From Heliorestis convoluta (lineage in GTDB: Bacteria; Bacillota; Desulfitobacteriia; Heliobacteriales; Heliobacteriaceae), in contig NZ_CP045875.1 in the NCBI RefSeq assembly GCF_009649955.1, positions 2,860,001-2,924,000 on the forward strand: a stretch of 64,000 nucleotides of DNA, read 5' to 3'. Positions 16,908-26,657 of the stretch are shown piece after piece (positions within the stretch are counted from its first letter, which is position 1; each line of letters opens with the position of its first letter). Position numbers and translations under genes: made by a program. The notes beneath the pieces were generated by a model, which did not search any database, was not told the origin of the DNA, and saw only the letters and a program-made list of their open reading frames with translations.

Positions 16908-19631
16908 TTAGGCCTCCTCAGGAAGAGGATAGGGCGTCATGTCATACCAGTTTTGTCCGATTTTCATATCAACGACGAGAGGTACTGATAGTACAATCGT
17001 TGTTTCCATTACATTTTGGATCATTGGTGCTATTTCTGTCAATTCTTTCCTTGGTACTTGGAAGATTAATTCATCGTGAACTTGTAAAATCATACGAGTG
17101 GCTGCTTGTTTCTCTTGTAAAAGCCGATCAATGGCTACCATGGCTGCTTTAATAATATCGGAAGCCGTACCTTGGATGGGTGTATTCATAGCCATCCGCT
17201 CTCCAAAAGCTTGGCGAACTTTGTTACGCACTGCCAGTTCTGGCAGGTGCCTCCGCCGGCCTAATAAAGTGGTAACATAACCGTCTTTTCTGGCTGTTGC
17301 AATTGTTTTTTCAATGTAATCTTTAACGCCGCCATAGCGAGCAAAGTATCCTTCTATATAGTGTTTTGCTTCTGCTCGACTTACTGACAAGTCTCTACTT
17401 AAGCCAAAGTCGCTAATGCCATAAACAATGCCAAAGTTGACGGCTTTGGCGCGCCGTCTCATTTCTGAAGTGACTTCTTCCATGGGTACAGCAAAGACTT
17501 CGCTGGCTGTGCGCGTGTGAATATCTTGCTCTTTGGCAAAAGCATCAATTAAAGAGGCGTCACCAGAAAGATGGGCTAAAATTCGTAGCTCGATTTGCGA
17601 GTAATCGGCTGCAACCAATAGAGTTTCTTCTGCTGGTGCTATAAAGGCTTTGCGGATCTTGCGCCCTTCTTCTAAACGAATGGGAATGTTTTGAAGGTTG
17701 GGATCTGTTGAGGAAAGGCGCCCTGTTGCTGTGACTGTCTGATTTAAGGTACTGTGAATACATCCATCTGCTTCGATGAGCGGCAATAGACCTTCCACGT
17801 AGGTTGAATGAAGCTTCATGAGCTGTCGATACTCTATTACTTTCTCCACAATGGGATGGCGGTCTCTTAGTTCTTCGAGCACTTCTACGTCTGTGGAGTA
17901 ACCTGTTTTTGTTTTTTTGATAACCGGTAGGCATAGCTTTTCAAAAAGGATCTTGCCGAGTTGTTGGGTTGAGTTGATGTTAAAGCTTTCATCGGCTAGA
18001 TCATGGATGCTTTGCCGCAATCCTTCGAGATGAACGCGCAGCTCTTCGGACATTTCTTGCAATACTGTTGGGTCTACGGCAAAGCCTTCTTTTTCCATGG
18101 CTGCTAAGATGGAAGCGAGCGGCAGCTCCACTTCTTGATAGAGTGTGAAAAGCGCCTGTTCTTGCAATGCTTTTTCTAGGATTGGTATCAAGGCAAACAA
18201 AGCAGCCCCAAAGGAAGCTTTCTCTCCATCTGATGGCGCTTCATCTTTCCCTGTACTGTCTATGTTCCAGCCTAAATATTTTTCTGCCAACTCTGATAGA
18301 CTGTAGCGATTGGTAACAGGGTCCAGCAAGTAGGCTGCAAGAAGGGCATCGCCCCGTACGCCTTTGAGGTCAATGCCTGCTTGTTGGAAAAGTAGCCAGT
18401 AGGCTTTGGCATCGAAAAAGACTTTTTGACCTTCTTGGCTTGACCAAAAAGGTTCTGTTGCTTGGAAAAAAGCATAGGGATCATCGATAATGTGCACTGT
18501 CGGTACTGCTTCAATGGCGCCATAGGCGAGGACGAGCTTTTCTAGCTTTCCTTTCCGTGGGATCCCTTCCCAGGTTCCCCAGAGGGCTACGAGCTCCTCT
18601 TTTTTTGTGCCCTTTTCTTGTAGTATCTCTAACAAAGCGCCATAGTCAGAAGACGCTAGAAGTGTATAATCGCTTGTCTTTGCCAAAGAAGCCTTCTTAG
18701 CTTCATTCTCTCCATTTCCGGCAGAAGAACTATGACTTTGCTTGCTTGCACTTTCTCCTTCCTTTTCTACTCCGGGCAAGTTGCGAAGCAACGTACGAAA
18801 CTGAAGATGCTCATACTTTTCTCGCAGCCTTTCATAGTCTGGTTCTTGCAAAGCACAACTGGACCACTGCAAAGGCAGTTCCATATCTTGCTTAATGGTT
18901 GCCAGTTCTTTGGAAAGCAAGGCTTGTTCTTGATGGAGACGCAGTTTTTCTTGTAGCTTTCCTTTGACTGCATCAATTTGCTCGTAGAGCTTTTCTATGG
19001 AGTCGAATTGTTTGAGCAGTTTAAGAGCTGTTTTTTCGCCGACGCCTGGTACGCCTGGGATATTGTCAGAGCTATCGCCCATTAATCCTTTGAAGTCAAT
19101 TACTTGCTGCGGCGCTAGACCTACTTTTTCTTGCAAGAGAGCTTCATCATAGCGCTCTATTTCACTAATTCCTTTTCGCGTCAACAAGACTTCTACGTCT
19201 GCTGTAATCAGTTGCCAGGCGTCACGATCACCTGTGACGATGAGGCTATGAAACCCTTCTTGTTCGGCTTTGCGGCTGAGCGTACCAATGATGTCATCGG
19301 CTTCATAACCCTCTTCTTCAAAAAGAGCAATGCGATGCAATGCCATGACTTCTTTAAGCAAAGCAAACTGTGGTCGGAGCTCTTCCGGCGTAGCACCCCG
19401 ATTGGCTTTGTAGGCTTCATAGGTCTGGTTACGAAAGGTTTTTCTACTTTTATCAAGAGCTACTGCCAAATAGTCCGGCTTGTATTCCCTCTTAAGCCTT
19501 TCTAACATATTCAAAAAGCCATAGACGGCGTTGGTCGGTATACCTGCACTGTTTGAAAGCGGCGGTATGGCATAAAAAGCACGATGCAGCAAACTGCTAC
19601 CGTCGATAATCATAAAAAGGGGTTTGTTCAC
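16908..19631 (-). CDS. polA: DNA polymerase I
   Basis: A 907-residue repair and Okazaki-processing polymerase. The N-terminal 5'-3' exonuclease domain (residues 1 to about 290) has IIDGSSLLHRAFYA, GYEADDIIGT and LMGDSSDNIPGVPGVGEKTA. The middle 3'-5' exonuclease-like domain appears degenerate: the position of motif Exo I reads LVALWGTWEG without the Asp-x-Glu pair, as in several Bacillus-type Pol I enzymes. The polymerase domain has motif A AADYSQIELRILAHLSGD, motif B RRRAKAVNFGIVYG and motif C LQVHDELIFQ. It starts at GTG 19631 with AAAGGAG upstream. It is followed by mutM in the same operon. Confidence 0.95.
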   Translation of the reverse strand: MNKPLFMIIDGSSLLHRAFYAIPPLSNSAGIPTNAVYGFLNMLERLKREYKPDYLAVALDKSRKTFRNQTYEAYKANRGATPEELRPQFALLKEVMALHRIALFEEEGYEADDIIGTLSRKAEQEGFHSLIVTGDRDAWQLITADVEVLLTRKGISEIERYDEALLQEKVGLAPQQVIDFKGLMGDSSDNIPGVPGVGEKTALKLLKQFDSIEKLYEQIDAVKGKLQEKLRLHQEQALLSKELATIKQDMELPLQWSSCALQEPDYERLREKYEHLQFRTLLRNLPGVEKEGESASKQSHSSSAGNGENEAKKASLAKTSDYTLLASSDYGALLEILQEKGTKKEELVALWGTWEGIPRKGKLEKLVLAYGAIEAVPTVHIIDDPYAFFQATEPFWSSQEGQKVFFDAKAYWLLFQQAGIDLKGVRGDALLAAYLLDPVTNRYSLSELAEKYLGWNIDSTGKDEAPSDGEKASFGAALFALIPILEKALQEQALFTLYQEVELPLASILAAMEKEGFAVDPTVLQEMSEELRVHLEGLRQSIHDLADESFNINSTQQLGKILFEKLCLPVIKKTKTGYSTDVEVLEELRDRHPIVEKVIEYRQLMKLHSTYVEGLLPLIEADGCIHSTLNQTVTATGRLSSTDPNLQNIPIRLEEGRKIRKAFIAPAEETLLVAADYSQIELRILAHLSGDASLIDAFAKEQDIHTRTASEVFAVPMEEVTSEMRRRAKAVNFGIVYGISDFGLSRDLSVSRAEAKHYIEGYFARYGGVKDYIEKTIATARKDGYVTTLLGRRRHLPELAVRNKVRQAFGERMAMNTPIQGTASDIIKAAMVAIDRLLQEKQAATRMILQVHDELIFQVPRKELTEIAPMIQNVMETTIVLSVPLVVDMKIGQNWYDMTPYPLPEEA

Positions 19632-19656
19632 AGTTATAGACTCCTTTCGGCATCAG

Positions 19657-19691
19657 AAAAGGGGACGGCCTTTGTAAAAAGTGCCGTCCCT
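19657..19691 (-). terminator. Intrinsic terminator of the formate dehydrogenase operon
   Basis: The stem GGGACGGC with GCCGTCCC is followed on the minus strand by CTTTTC. It lies between fdhA and polA. Confidence 0.65.
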
Positions 19692-19761
19692 CTCTAGTAT
19701 CTCTTTGATTGGGAGCAAAAAAACGTCAAAATCCTTGCTCTGGAGAAGGCGCTCTTGCTCA

Positions 19762-22545
19762 TTATACCAAAATTCTTTTATAGCGCCCTTCTCTCTTTGA
19801 CCAATCTTTTTCTTTTTCTATTCTTACGGCACAATGCTTTAGTTCTGGTATCTTCGCAATGGGATCGCGAGCACCGTTGGTTAGTTCATTAATTCGACTT
19901 TCCCTAAAGTGAAAAGAAGAAAAAACAAGACCAGGCGCAACGCCTTCTGTCAAGTATACCGGTAAAGTTACAGCACCTCGTCGCGAGTGAAGGGTAACAA
20001 GGTCGCCCGTTCGTAAACCTTCTTGTGCGCCATCTTTTGGGTGCATCTCTAGGTGTTCTTCCGGGTAAGCCCAGTGAAGGGCCCCTCGACGAGTCATAGA
20101 CCCCCCGTGATAGTGAAAAAGCCGTCTACCTGTCGAGAGGATGTAGGGATAGTTCTGGCAAGGTTCCTCTGCAGGACCTAGGTAGGGCACGCCATGAAAC
20201 TTTCCTTTTCCTCGTGAAAAGCTTTCTTCATGAAGGCGTGCTGTTCCAGGATGATCAGAACTGGGGCAGGGCCAACAGAGGCTGCCTTCTTTATGTAGCC
20301 TTTCGGGCGTTATGCCACCGTAGGCGCTGTTGACCAGGTTAATCTCTTCTAGAATTTCTGCCGGGCTTTCATAATTCATGGGATAGCCCAATCGACAAGA
20401 TAGTTCTGTGAGAATTTTCCAGTCAGGACGGGCTTCTCCTCTTTGTTCAATGGCTTTATGCAAAGATTGTACTCTTCGTTCTGTATTGGTAAAGGTGCCT
20501 TCTTTTTCAGCAAAAGAGGCAGCCGGTAAGACCACATGGGCTAGCTCTGCTGTTTCTGTTAAAAAGATATCAGCCACAACGAGTATGTCTAACTTTTGCA
20601 ATGCTTTGACGACATGACTGCTGTTGGCATCTGCTAAGACAGGGTTTTCTCCCATGATAAACATAGCTTTGATGGTCCCTTCAGCAGCACCATCTATCAT
20701 CTCACCGACAGTACAGCCGGGTCGAATCGATAGTTTTTCTTCTTCTACAGCCCAAAGTGACGCCATCTTGCGCCGTATTTTTTCATCTTGTACAGCTTGA
20801 TAGCCTGGATAGACGTCGGGCAAAGCGCCCATGTCACAGGCGCCTTGTACGTTATTTTGACCGCGCAAAGGATTGACGCCTGTGCCTGGACGTCCTATAT
20901 GGCCTGTGAGCAAAGCAAGGTTGGCAATGGCCATTACGTTGTAAGTGCCTGTAAAGCGCTGTGTTATGCCCATGGTGTAGTAAATGGCGGCTTTTTTTGC
21001 GCGACTGTAGGCTCTTGCTACAGCTATGATTTGTTCTGGTCGAAGACCTGTGATTTCGGCAGCCCATTGGGGCGTACAAGGAGCGACGGCTGCTGCTAGC
21101 GCCTTAAAGTTCTCTGTTCTCTCTTCAACAAATCTATTGTTATAAAGTTTTTCTTCTATGATCACATGGGCTAGGCTATTTAAGAAAGCGAGATCGGTCC
21201 CTGCTTTGATTTGTATATGTTCTTGGGCCAGTTGTGCTATCTCTGTCTTGCGCGGGTCAATGACAATGGCCTGGCTTCCTTTCTTGATGGCTTGAATCAT
21301 TTGCTGGGCAATTACAGGATGGGTCTCTGTGGTGTTTGAACCAAGGACGAGAAAGGTGTCGCTTTTTTCAATATCTTTGATCGGATTGGTCATAGCACCT
21401 GAGCCAAATGCAGCAGCAAGACCGGCTACAGAAGCGCTGTGACAGAGACGAGCGCAGTGATCGATGTTATTCGTACCAATAACAGCACGGCTGATCTTGT
21501 TAAGCAGATAATTCTCTTCGTTCGTTGTTCTAGCAGAAGCTAAAAAGGCAAAAGCATCGGGCCCTTCTGCTTGCAACAGATCTTTGAATTTCTTTGCAAT
21601 CGTAGAAAAGGCTTCTTCCCAAGTCGTTTCTATCAGTTTTCCATTTTTACGAATCAAAGGCTTGGTTAATCGTTCAGGATGGTGAATAAAGCCCATGCCA
21701 AAGCGCCCTTTGGCACAAAGCGATCGTCCATTGACAATGCCCCCACCATGGGACGGCGCACTGGCCGCTATGACTTCTCGGACACCCTTTTTCTGTACCA
21801 CTTCTAATTCGATGGTACAGCCTGTTCCACAGTAGGGACAGAGGGTAGGGACTTTTTCAATCTCCCAGCTTCGCGCTTTGCCTTTTTTCGTTTTATCGAT
21901 CAAAGCACCGGTCGGACATACCTGAAGACAGGCACCACAAAAAACACAAGGCGAGTCCTGCAAAAGGCCGTCGCCTTCGCTCACGACTTTGGTGGCAAAG
22001 CCTCGATAGGCATAGTCTAGAACGTGCCGCCCCTGTTCTTCTTGACAGATGGTTACACATTTGCCACAAAGAATGCACTTGGTCATATGGCGTTCTATAA
22101 AAGGATTGCTGTCATCGCTGGCATATTGATTTTTCTTCCCTTGATCTTGTTCCGCAGGAAAGTCCACACCGTATTCATAGGCATATTGCTGCAATGCGCA
22201 GTGGCCTGCTTTTTCACAGCGCAAGCAATCGTTCGGATGGTTGGCTAACAAAAGTTCTAGAATTGTTTTCCTCGCTTCTATTGCGTCTTCTGAATCTGTT
22301 TCTATGATGAAACCGGGCTGAACAGGGGTGACGCAAGCCGGTTCAAGTCTTTTCTCATTTGTTTTTCCATCAATGACCGTAACGACGCAAAGGCGACAGG
22401 ATCCTTGGTTCGAAAGAAATGGATCGTGACAAAGCGTAGGGATTTCTAGGTTCAGCTTACGAGCGACTTGAAGCACTGTCATGCCTGGTGATACGGTCTG
22501 CTGCTGGCCATTGATGGTGATGGTGATGTCTTGCACTTTTTGCAT
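19762..22545 (-). CDS. fdhA: NAD-linked formate dehydrogenase, catalytic (molybdopterin) subunit, Cys form
   Basis: Predicted to oxidise formate (or reduce CO2) at a Mo/W-bis-pterin site. Order: N-terminal [2Fe-2S] domain (CHDPFLSNQGSCRLC), the His-Cys cluster motif (CLRCEKAGHC), two [4Fe-4S] ferredoxin motifs (CILCGKCVTIC and CVFCGACLQVC), a [4Fe-4S] motif (CPYCGTGC, about residue 230), then the molybdopterin domains. The metal-ligand position reads ARLCHSASV, so the residue is Cys and no in-frame TGA/selenocysteine is needed. At 927 residues it matches NAD-dependent FDH alpha chains. NuoF- and NuoE-like partners lie upstream in the same operon. A hydrogenase is excluded because no H-cluster motifs are present. 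Confidence 0.88.
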   Translation of the reverse strand: MQKVQDITITINGQQQTVSPGMTVLQVARKLNLEIPTLCHDPFLSNQGSCRLCVVTVIDGKTNEKRLEPACVTPVQPGFIIETDSEDAIEARKTILELLLANHPNDCLRCEKAGHCALQQYAYEYGVDFPAEQDQGKKNQYASDDSNPFIERHMTKCILCGKCVTICQEEQGRHVLDYAYRGFATKVVSEGDGLLQDSPCVFCGACLQVCPTGALIDKTKKGKARSWEIEKVPTLCPYCGTGCTIELEVVQKKGVREVIAASAPSHGGGIVNGRSLCAKGRFGMGFIHHPERLTKPLIRKNGKLIETTWEEAFSTIAKKFKDLLQAEGPDAFAFLASARTTNEENYLLNKISRAVIGTNNIDHCARLCHSASVAGLAAAFGSGAMTNPIKDIEKSDTFLVLGSNTTETHPVIAQQMIQAIKKGSQAIVIDPRKTEIAQLAQEHIQIKAGTDLAFLNSLAHVIIEEKLYNNRFVEERTENFKALAAAVAPCTPQWAAEITGLRPEQIIAVARAYSRAKKAAIYYTMGITQRFTGTYNVMAIANLALLTGHIGRPGTGVNPLRGQNNVQGACDMGALPDVYPGYQAVQDEKIRRKMASLWAVEEEKLSIRPGCTVGEMIDGAAEGTIKAMFIMGENPVLADANSSHVVKALQKLDILVVADIFLTETAELAHVVLPAASFAEKEGTFTNTERRVQSLHKAIEQRGEARPDWKILTELSCRLGYPMNYESPAEILEEINLVNSAYGGITPERLHKEGSLCWPCPSSDHPGTARLHEESFSRGKGKFHGVPYLGPAEEPCQNYPYILSTGRRLFHYHGGSMTRRGALHWAYPEEHLEMHPKDGAQEGLRTGDLVTLHSRRGAVTLPVYLTEGVAPGLVFSSFHFRESRINELTNGARDPIAKIPELKHCAVRIEKEKDWSKREGRYKRILV

Positions 22546-22557
22546 TGCTTTTCCCTC

Positions 22558-24342
22558 CTATACCCGAACAATGGCCTTGTATTTACAACTTTCTAGGCAG
22601 GCAGCGCATTTGATACAACGGATGCTGTCGATGCGGTGGGCTTCTTTCGCCTTTCCTTCGATGCATCTAGTGGGACAGCGCCGTGCACAGAGGGTACAGC
22701 CAACACAGCGTTCCGGCAAAATGGTATAGCGTAATAAGGCGGTACAAGCACCGGCGGGACAGCGCTTTTCTCTAATATGACTTTCGTATTCAGAGCGAAA
22801 ATACCGTAGTGTCGTTAGGACAGGATTGGGTGCTGTCTGTCCCAAGCCACAGAGAGAGGTCTTCTTGACGACGGCAGCCAATCGTTCTAGCTTTTTCAAG
22901 TCTTCTTCTTGCCCTTGTCCTGCCTTGATCTTTTCTAGTATTTCAAGCATACGCAAGGTGCCTTCACGACAAGGTGTGCATTTGCCACAAGACTCTTTCT
23001 GCGTAAAATTAAGGAAAAACCGAGCAATATCGACCATACAAGTGCTTTCATCCATAACAACAAGTCCACCTGATCCAACCATAGCGCCGGCCTTCTTTAA
23101 GCTATCGTAATCAACTGGAAGGTCGAGCAGTTCCTCCGGCAAGCATCCACCTGAGGGGCCACCAATTTGTACTGCTTTGAAAGCTTTTCCATCTTTGACA
23201 CCACCACCAATATCCATGATGATGTCTCGCAAAGACAGTCCCATGGGCACTTCAACCAAGCCTGTGTTGTTTACTTTGCCTGTTAAAGCAAAGACTTTTG
23301 ATCCTTTGGAGTTATCTGTGCCCATGGAAGAAAACCAAGCAGCGCCTTTTCGTAAGATGGCAGGGATGTTGGCAAAGGTTTCTACGTTGTTAATGTTTGT
23401 TGGCTTTCCCCAGAGACCTTGAGTGGAGGGATAAGGCGGACGCTTGCGAGGCATGCCTCGCTGCCCTTCCATCGAGGCAATTAAGGCACTTTCTTCGCCA
23501 CAGACAAAGGCGCCTGCACCGGCTTTGATTTCTATTGTAAAGTTAAAAGTGCTTTGTAAGGTTTTTGCACCGAGGAACCTTTTGGCATTTGCTTGATCAA
23601 TTGCTTTTTGCAATCGTTCAATGGCCAGTGGATATTCCGCTCTGACGTAGACATAGCCTTTTTGCGCTCCAATGGCATAGCCTGCTATCATCATTCCTTC
23701 TAAGACAGCATGGGGATCGCCTTCTAGGACAGAACGATCCATGAATGCACCGGGATCGCCTTCGTCAGCATTGCAGATTATGTACTTTTCATCGCCTGCT
23801 GCTTCTGCAGTAAGCTGCCATTTCAGTCCCGTGGGAAAACCGCCACCACCGCGTCCGCGCAGTTCTGAACGCTTTATTTCGTCGATCACCTGGCGTGGTG
23901 TCATCGATAAGGCTTTTTTTAGACCTTTATATCCCTCTTGGGCTACATAGTCTTCTATTTTTTCAGGGTCGATGCGTCCACAATTGCGAAGGACCGTTCT
24001 TTCTTGCTTGCTATAAAAATTGATGTCTTCATATGTTTCAACGTTTCTTCCTGTAAGGGCATCTTGGTAGAGCAAGGGAGTGATAATTTTTTGGTTTATT
24101 AGATGGCTTTCTACAATCTCTTGAACATCTTTTTCTTCTACTCGACAGTAGAAGACTTTTTCAGGCTCTATGATGACGAGCGGACCTTGTTCGCAAAATC
24201 CATGACAGCCTGTTAGGACAATCTCGAGAGTCTTATGAAGCTCCCTTTCTTCTAATGCTTTCTGAAATGCTTTTTCTACTTTTTTCGCACCCGAAGCAAT
24301 GCAACCTGTGCCGGCGCAAATCAAGATACGCCTTTGATCCAA
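22558..24342 (-). CDS. NuoF/HymB-like NAD- and FMN-binding subunit
   Basis: The diaphorase subunit linking the formate dehydrogenase to NAD(P). The N-terminal thioredoxin-like domain (CAGTGCIASGA ... TGCHGFC) binds [2Fe-2S]. The central flavin/NADH domain shows RGRGGGGFPTGLKW (about residue 170) and ICNADEGDPGAFMDR. The [4Fe-4S] motif ESCGKCTPCREGT lies at about 460, and two C-terminal [4Fe-4S] motifs (CVGCTLCARRC, CIKCAACLESC) are present. It has 594 residues. It starts at TTG 24342, with GGGAGGG eight bases upstream, and lies 12 bp before fdhA. The same subunit type also serves in bifurcating hydrogenases, but the adjacent catalytic subunit is FDH. Confidence 0.9.
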   Translation of the reverse strand: MDQRRILICAGTGCIASGAKKVEKAFQKALEERELHKTLEIVLTGCHGFCEQGPLVIIEPEKVFYCRVEEKDVQEIVESHLINQKIITPLLYQDALTGRNVETYEDINFYSKQERTVLRNCGRIDPEKIEDYVAQEGYKGLKKALSMTPRQVIDEIKRSELRGRGGGGFPTGLKWQLTAEAAGDEKYIICNADEGDPGAFMDRSVLEGDPHAVLEGMMIAGYAIGAQKGYVYVRAEYPLAIERLQKAIDQANAKRFLGAKTLQSTFNFTIEIKAGAGAFVCGEESALIASMEGQRGMPRKRPPYPSTQGLWGKPTNINNVETFANIPAILRKGAAWFSSMGTDNSKGSKVFALTGKVNNTGLVEVPMGLSLRDIIMDIGGGVKDGKAFKAVQIGGPSGGCLPEELLDLPVDYDSLKKAGAMVGSGGLVVMDESTCMVDIARFFLNFTQKESCGKCTPCREGTLRMLEILEKIKAGQGQEEDLKKLERLAAVVKKTSLCGLGQTAPNPVLTTLRYFRSEYESHIREKRCPAGACTALLRYTILPERCVGCTLCARRCPTRCIEGKAKEAHRIDSIRCIKCAACLESCKYKAIVRV

Positions 24343-24357
24343 GGTACCGTCCCTCCC

Positions 24358-24852
24358 TTATGGGTATTGTTGTAAGATAGCAGTGACTTGGTCCGGCTTC
24401 AAGCGTCCATAGGTGTCTTCGTTAATTGTAATAACGGGCGCTAAACCACAAGCACCGATGCAAGCAACCGATTCTAAGGTAAAGCGGCCATCTTCTGTTG
24501 TTTCACCGTCTCCAATGACCAGTTCTTCCTGCAATGCTGCAAAAATTTTATCACCGCCACGGACGTGACAAGCTGTGCCCATGCAGATACGAATGATATG
24601 GCGGCCTCTTGGACTTACGTGAAATTGGCTGTAAAAAGTGGTCACGCCATAGACTTGGACAAGAGCGATATCTTGACTTTTTGCAATCAAGGGCAGCACT
24701 TCTTCTGGCAAATATCCATAGAGGGTCTGTGTTTCTTGCAAAAGGGCGATGAGTGCACCTTTTTTTCCTTTGTACTTTTGTAAGATCTCTTGCAAAGCTT
24801 GGTCTTTCTGCTGGGAAGAGTTTTTAGAGGCACTGTTACAACAACGATTCAT
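24358..24852 (-). CDS. NuoE/HymA-like [2Fe-2S] subunit
   Basis: A thioredoxin-like electron-transfer subunit of the formate dehydrogenase complex. The [2Fe-2S] ligands are visible as CMGTACHVRGG and CIGACGLAP, and the family segment YGYLPEEVLPLIA lies near residue 45. The longer frame to 24927 is rejected because ATG 24852 has AAGAAGG upstream and gives the expected N-terminus; 164 residues result. It overlaps the end of the upstream folate ligase by 17 bp and is 15 bp from the NuoF-like gene, so all four genes look like one operon. Confidence 0.9.
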   Translation of the reverse strand: MNRCCNSASKNSSQQKDQALQEILQKYKGKKGALIALLQETQTLYGYLPEEVLPLIAKSQDIALVQVYGVTTFYSQFHVSPRGRHIIRICMGTACHVRGGDKIFAALQEELVIGDGETTEDGRFTLESVACIGACGLAPVITINEDTYGRLKPDQVTAILQQYP

Positions 24853-25507
24853 GAGCAAAACCTTCTTTCTGAATCTTTTTTTGCCTCTGCCCCAACTCGG
24901 CCAGGGACTGGCCGAGTTCGCAATCAATCCAACCTTTTTCTGTCACAATGTGATTAACAGGAATGTCATGGGGTTCCGATAAGAGCTTATGAACGATCTG
25001 TATTTGGTAGGCCAATCCGATTTTTATTGTTTTATCATGGATCTGGGTAAAAAAGCGGTCATAATAACCAGCGCCATAACCCAATCGATGACCTTGTCGA
25101 TCGAAAGCCAGGGCCGGAACAAAGATTAGATCGATTTCCGTAGGTGCGACCAGAGATAAACTTTCTTTTCGTGGCTCTAAAATCCCCCAAGTACCGGCGA
25201 CAAGGTCGTCCTGGCTTTTTATCTCACAAGGTAGAATTGCTTTTTCCGAGGGATGACACAAAGGCATCACCATTCTTTTGCCTTGCTGTAAAGTTACGTC
25301 AATCAGTTCTCTTGTGTCTACTTCTTGGCGAAAGCTGGCGTAAGCCATAATTACTTTTGCATCATAGAAGAGCCTTGACTGCACGATGATCTCGGTAATC
25401 TTTTTACTTTTTTCCTCTTGCTCCTCTAGACTCATTTGTTTTCGCTGATGAAGGATCTGAGCCCGTAATTTTGCTTTATCTTCTTTTCTATCATATATAT
25501 ATGACAA
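24836..25507 (-). CDS. 5-formyltetrahydrofolate cyclo-ligase
   Basis: ATP-dependent conversion of 5-formyl-THF to 5,10-methenyl-THF. The family motifs are clear: an N-terminal Lys-rich helix, AYASFRQEVDTRELI (about residue 55), and the C-terminal FVPALAFDRQGHRLGYGAGYYDRF (shown in part; about 130-153). It has 223 residues. The only in-frame start near the usual N-terminus is TTG 25507, with a weak ribosome-binding site. As first gene of the formate dehydrogenase operon it suggests a link between formate and one-carbon folate metabolism (inference). Confidence 0.9.
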   Translation of the reverse strand: MSYIYDRKEDKAKLRAQILHQRKQMSLEEQEEKSKKITEIIVQSRLFYDAKVIMAYASFRQEVDTRELIDVTLQQGKRMVMPLCHPSEKAILPCEIKSQDDLVAGTWGILEPRKESLSLVAPTEIDLIFVPALAFDRQGHRLGYGAGYYDRFFTQIHDKTIKIGLAYQIQIVHKLLSEPHDIPVNHIVTEKGWIDCELGQSLAELGQRQKKIQKEGFAHESLL

Positions 25508-25647
25508 GCTTTCTCACTACTTTCTGAAGCTTGCTGTTCAGGCAAGTGCTTATGATAACTATATAGTATTCGTGAGGAAGTGCTGAAAATCCTCGAAGAA
25601 AAGGTTTCCTTTTAATCTTTGCTCTTTCTTCTTCTTGTGGAAAAAGA

Positions 25648-25679
25648 CAAAAAAAAAGACCCCACAATGGGTCTTTTTG
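25648..25679 (-). terminator. Intrinsic terminator of rex
   Basis: The stem AAAAAGACCC with GGGTCTTTTT is followed on the minus strand by a long T-run, about 30 bases after the rex stop codon. Confidence 0.8.
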
Positions 25680-25705
25680 CCAGGTAGCAACAGTAACGAT
25701 GTGGA

Positions 25706-26389
25706 CTACCGTACAGCCAGTCCTCGTAAAGAAGAAGACTGTGGTCGAAGTCCGTCTTGTTCATTTAAGTTGGATGTGAATCTCATTAAATCGAAGAAGA
25801 CCGTTAGGTCGACGTTTTGCACTTGGGCTTTAGTGGCTGGTACTTTAAGGATGATGGGTGAGAAATTCAGAATGGCTTCGATGCCCAGATCAATCATACG
25901 CTGAGCAACAGACTGTACTGCATCGGGCGGTACAGCTAAAATTGCCATTCGTACGCCTTGTTCCTTGATCAGCTTCTCCGCTCCAGCCCAATCTATAACA
26001 GGGTGTCCCTGAATTTCTGTACCTGCAAGGGCAGGATCAGAATCAACGATTGCTTCAATAGAGAAACCTCGCTGGGTAAATCCAGGATAAGCGGCTAATG
26101 AAGAGCCTAAGTGGCCTGCACCTACAATAATGACCGGCCAACTCCGATCTTGTCCCAGAAGCTTGCGGATATTGTCACGTAACTCTCTAACGTTGTAACC
26201 GACTCCACGAACGCCAAATTCGCCAAACATAGACAGGTCTTTACGAACGACGCCGGAGTTAATGCCGACTGCATCGCCAAGTTCCACAGAAGAAATAATA
26301 GGTACGCCTCGTTCTTCCAGTTGCTCAAGAATTCGTGAATACAACGATAATCTCATAATCGTTGGTTCTGGAACTTTAAAAAATTTCAT
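25706..26389 (-). CDS. rex: Redox-sensing transcriptional repressor Rex
   Basis: A repressor that senses the NADH/NAD+ ratio and controls fermentation and electron-transfer genes. The N-terminal winged helix (SSVELGDAVGINSGVVRKDL, about residues 33-52) and the Rossmann motif IIVGAGHLGSSLAAY (about 85-100) are both intact. The start at ATG 26389 (MKFFKVPEPTIMRL) is chosen because GGGGGAT lies upstream and it gives 227 residues, close to the normal size; the frame runs 20 codons further. No canonical TTGTGA-N6-TCACAA operator was found in the adjacent intergenic regions. It is monocistronic, with a promoter and a terminator. Confidence 0.94.
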   Translation of the reverse strand: MKFFKVPEPTIMRLSLYSRILEQLEERGVPIISSVELGDAVGINSGVVRKDLSMFGEFGVRGVGYNVRELRDNIRKLLGQDRSWPVIIVGAGHLGSSLAAYPGFTQRGFSIEAIVDSDPALAGTEIQGHPVIDWAGAEKLIKEQGVRMAILAVPPDAVQSVAQRMIDLGIEAILNFSPIILKVPATKAQVQNVDLTVFFDLMRFTSNLNEQDGLRPQSSSLRGLAVR

Positions 26390-26487
26390 TGAATCCCCAT
26401 CCCCCTCAAATGATGTCAATACTCGCGTTGTCAGCTGCCTTTGTCCCAAAGGAAATGGATAATTGGCAGTTATATATGTCTGAATTA

Positions 26488-26516
26488 ACTATACATGCGA
26501 AAGTTTCCACTTGCAA
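26488..26516 (-). promoter_or_regulatory. Probable sigma-A promoter of rex
   Basis: On the minus strand, TTGCAA and TATAGT are separated by 17 bases, about 100 bases upstream of the rex ATG. Confidence 0.55.
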
Positions 26517-26657
26517 TACCTTTTTGCACATTTTGCTAAAACTTTGATCGACTTTTTTTAATCCTTTCTATATCTTCTAACATATTAGAGAAAGAAAATA
26601 TTCAATTGGTACTTTATGGTGGTCATGGTAGATTGGTAACAATTTTTTCGCTCCCCC

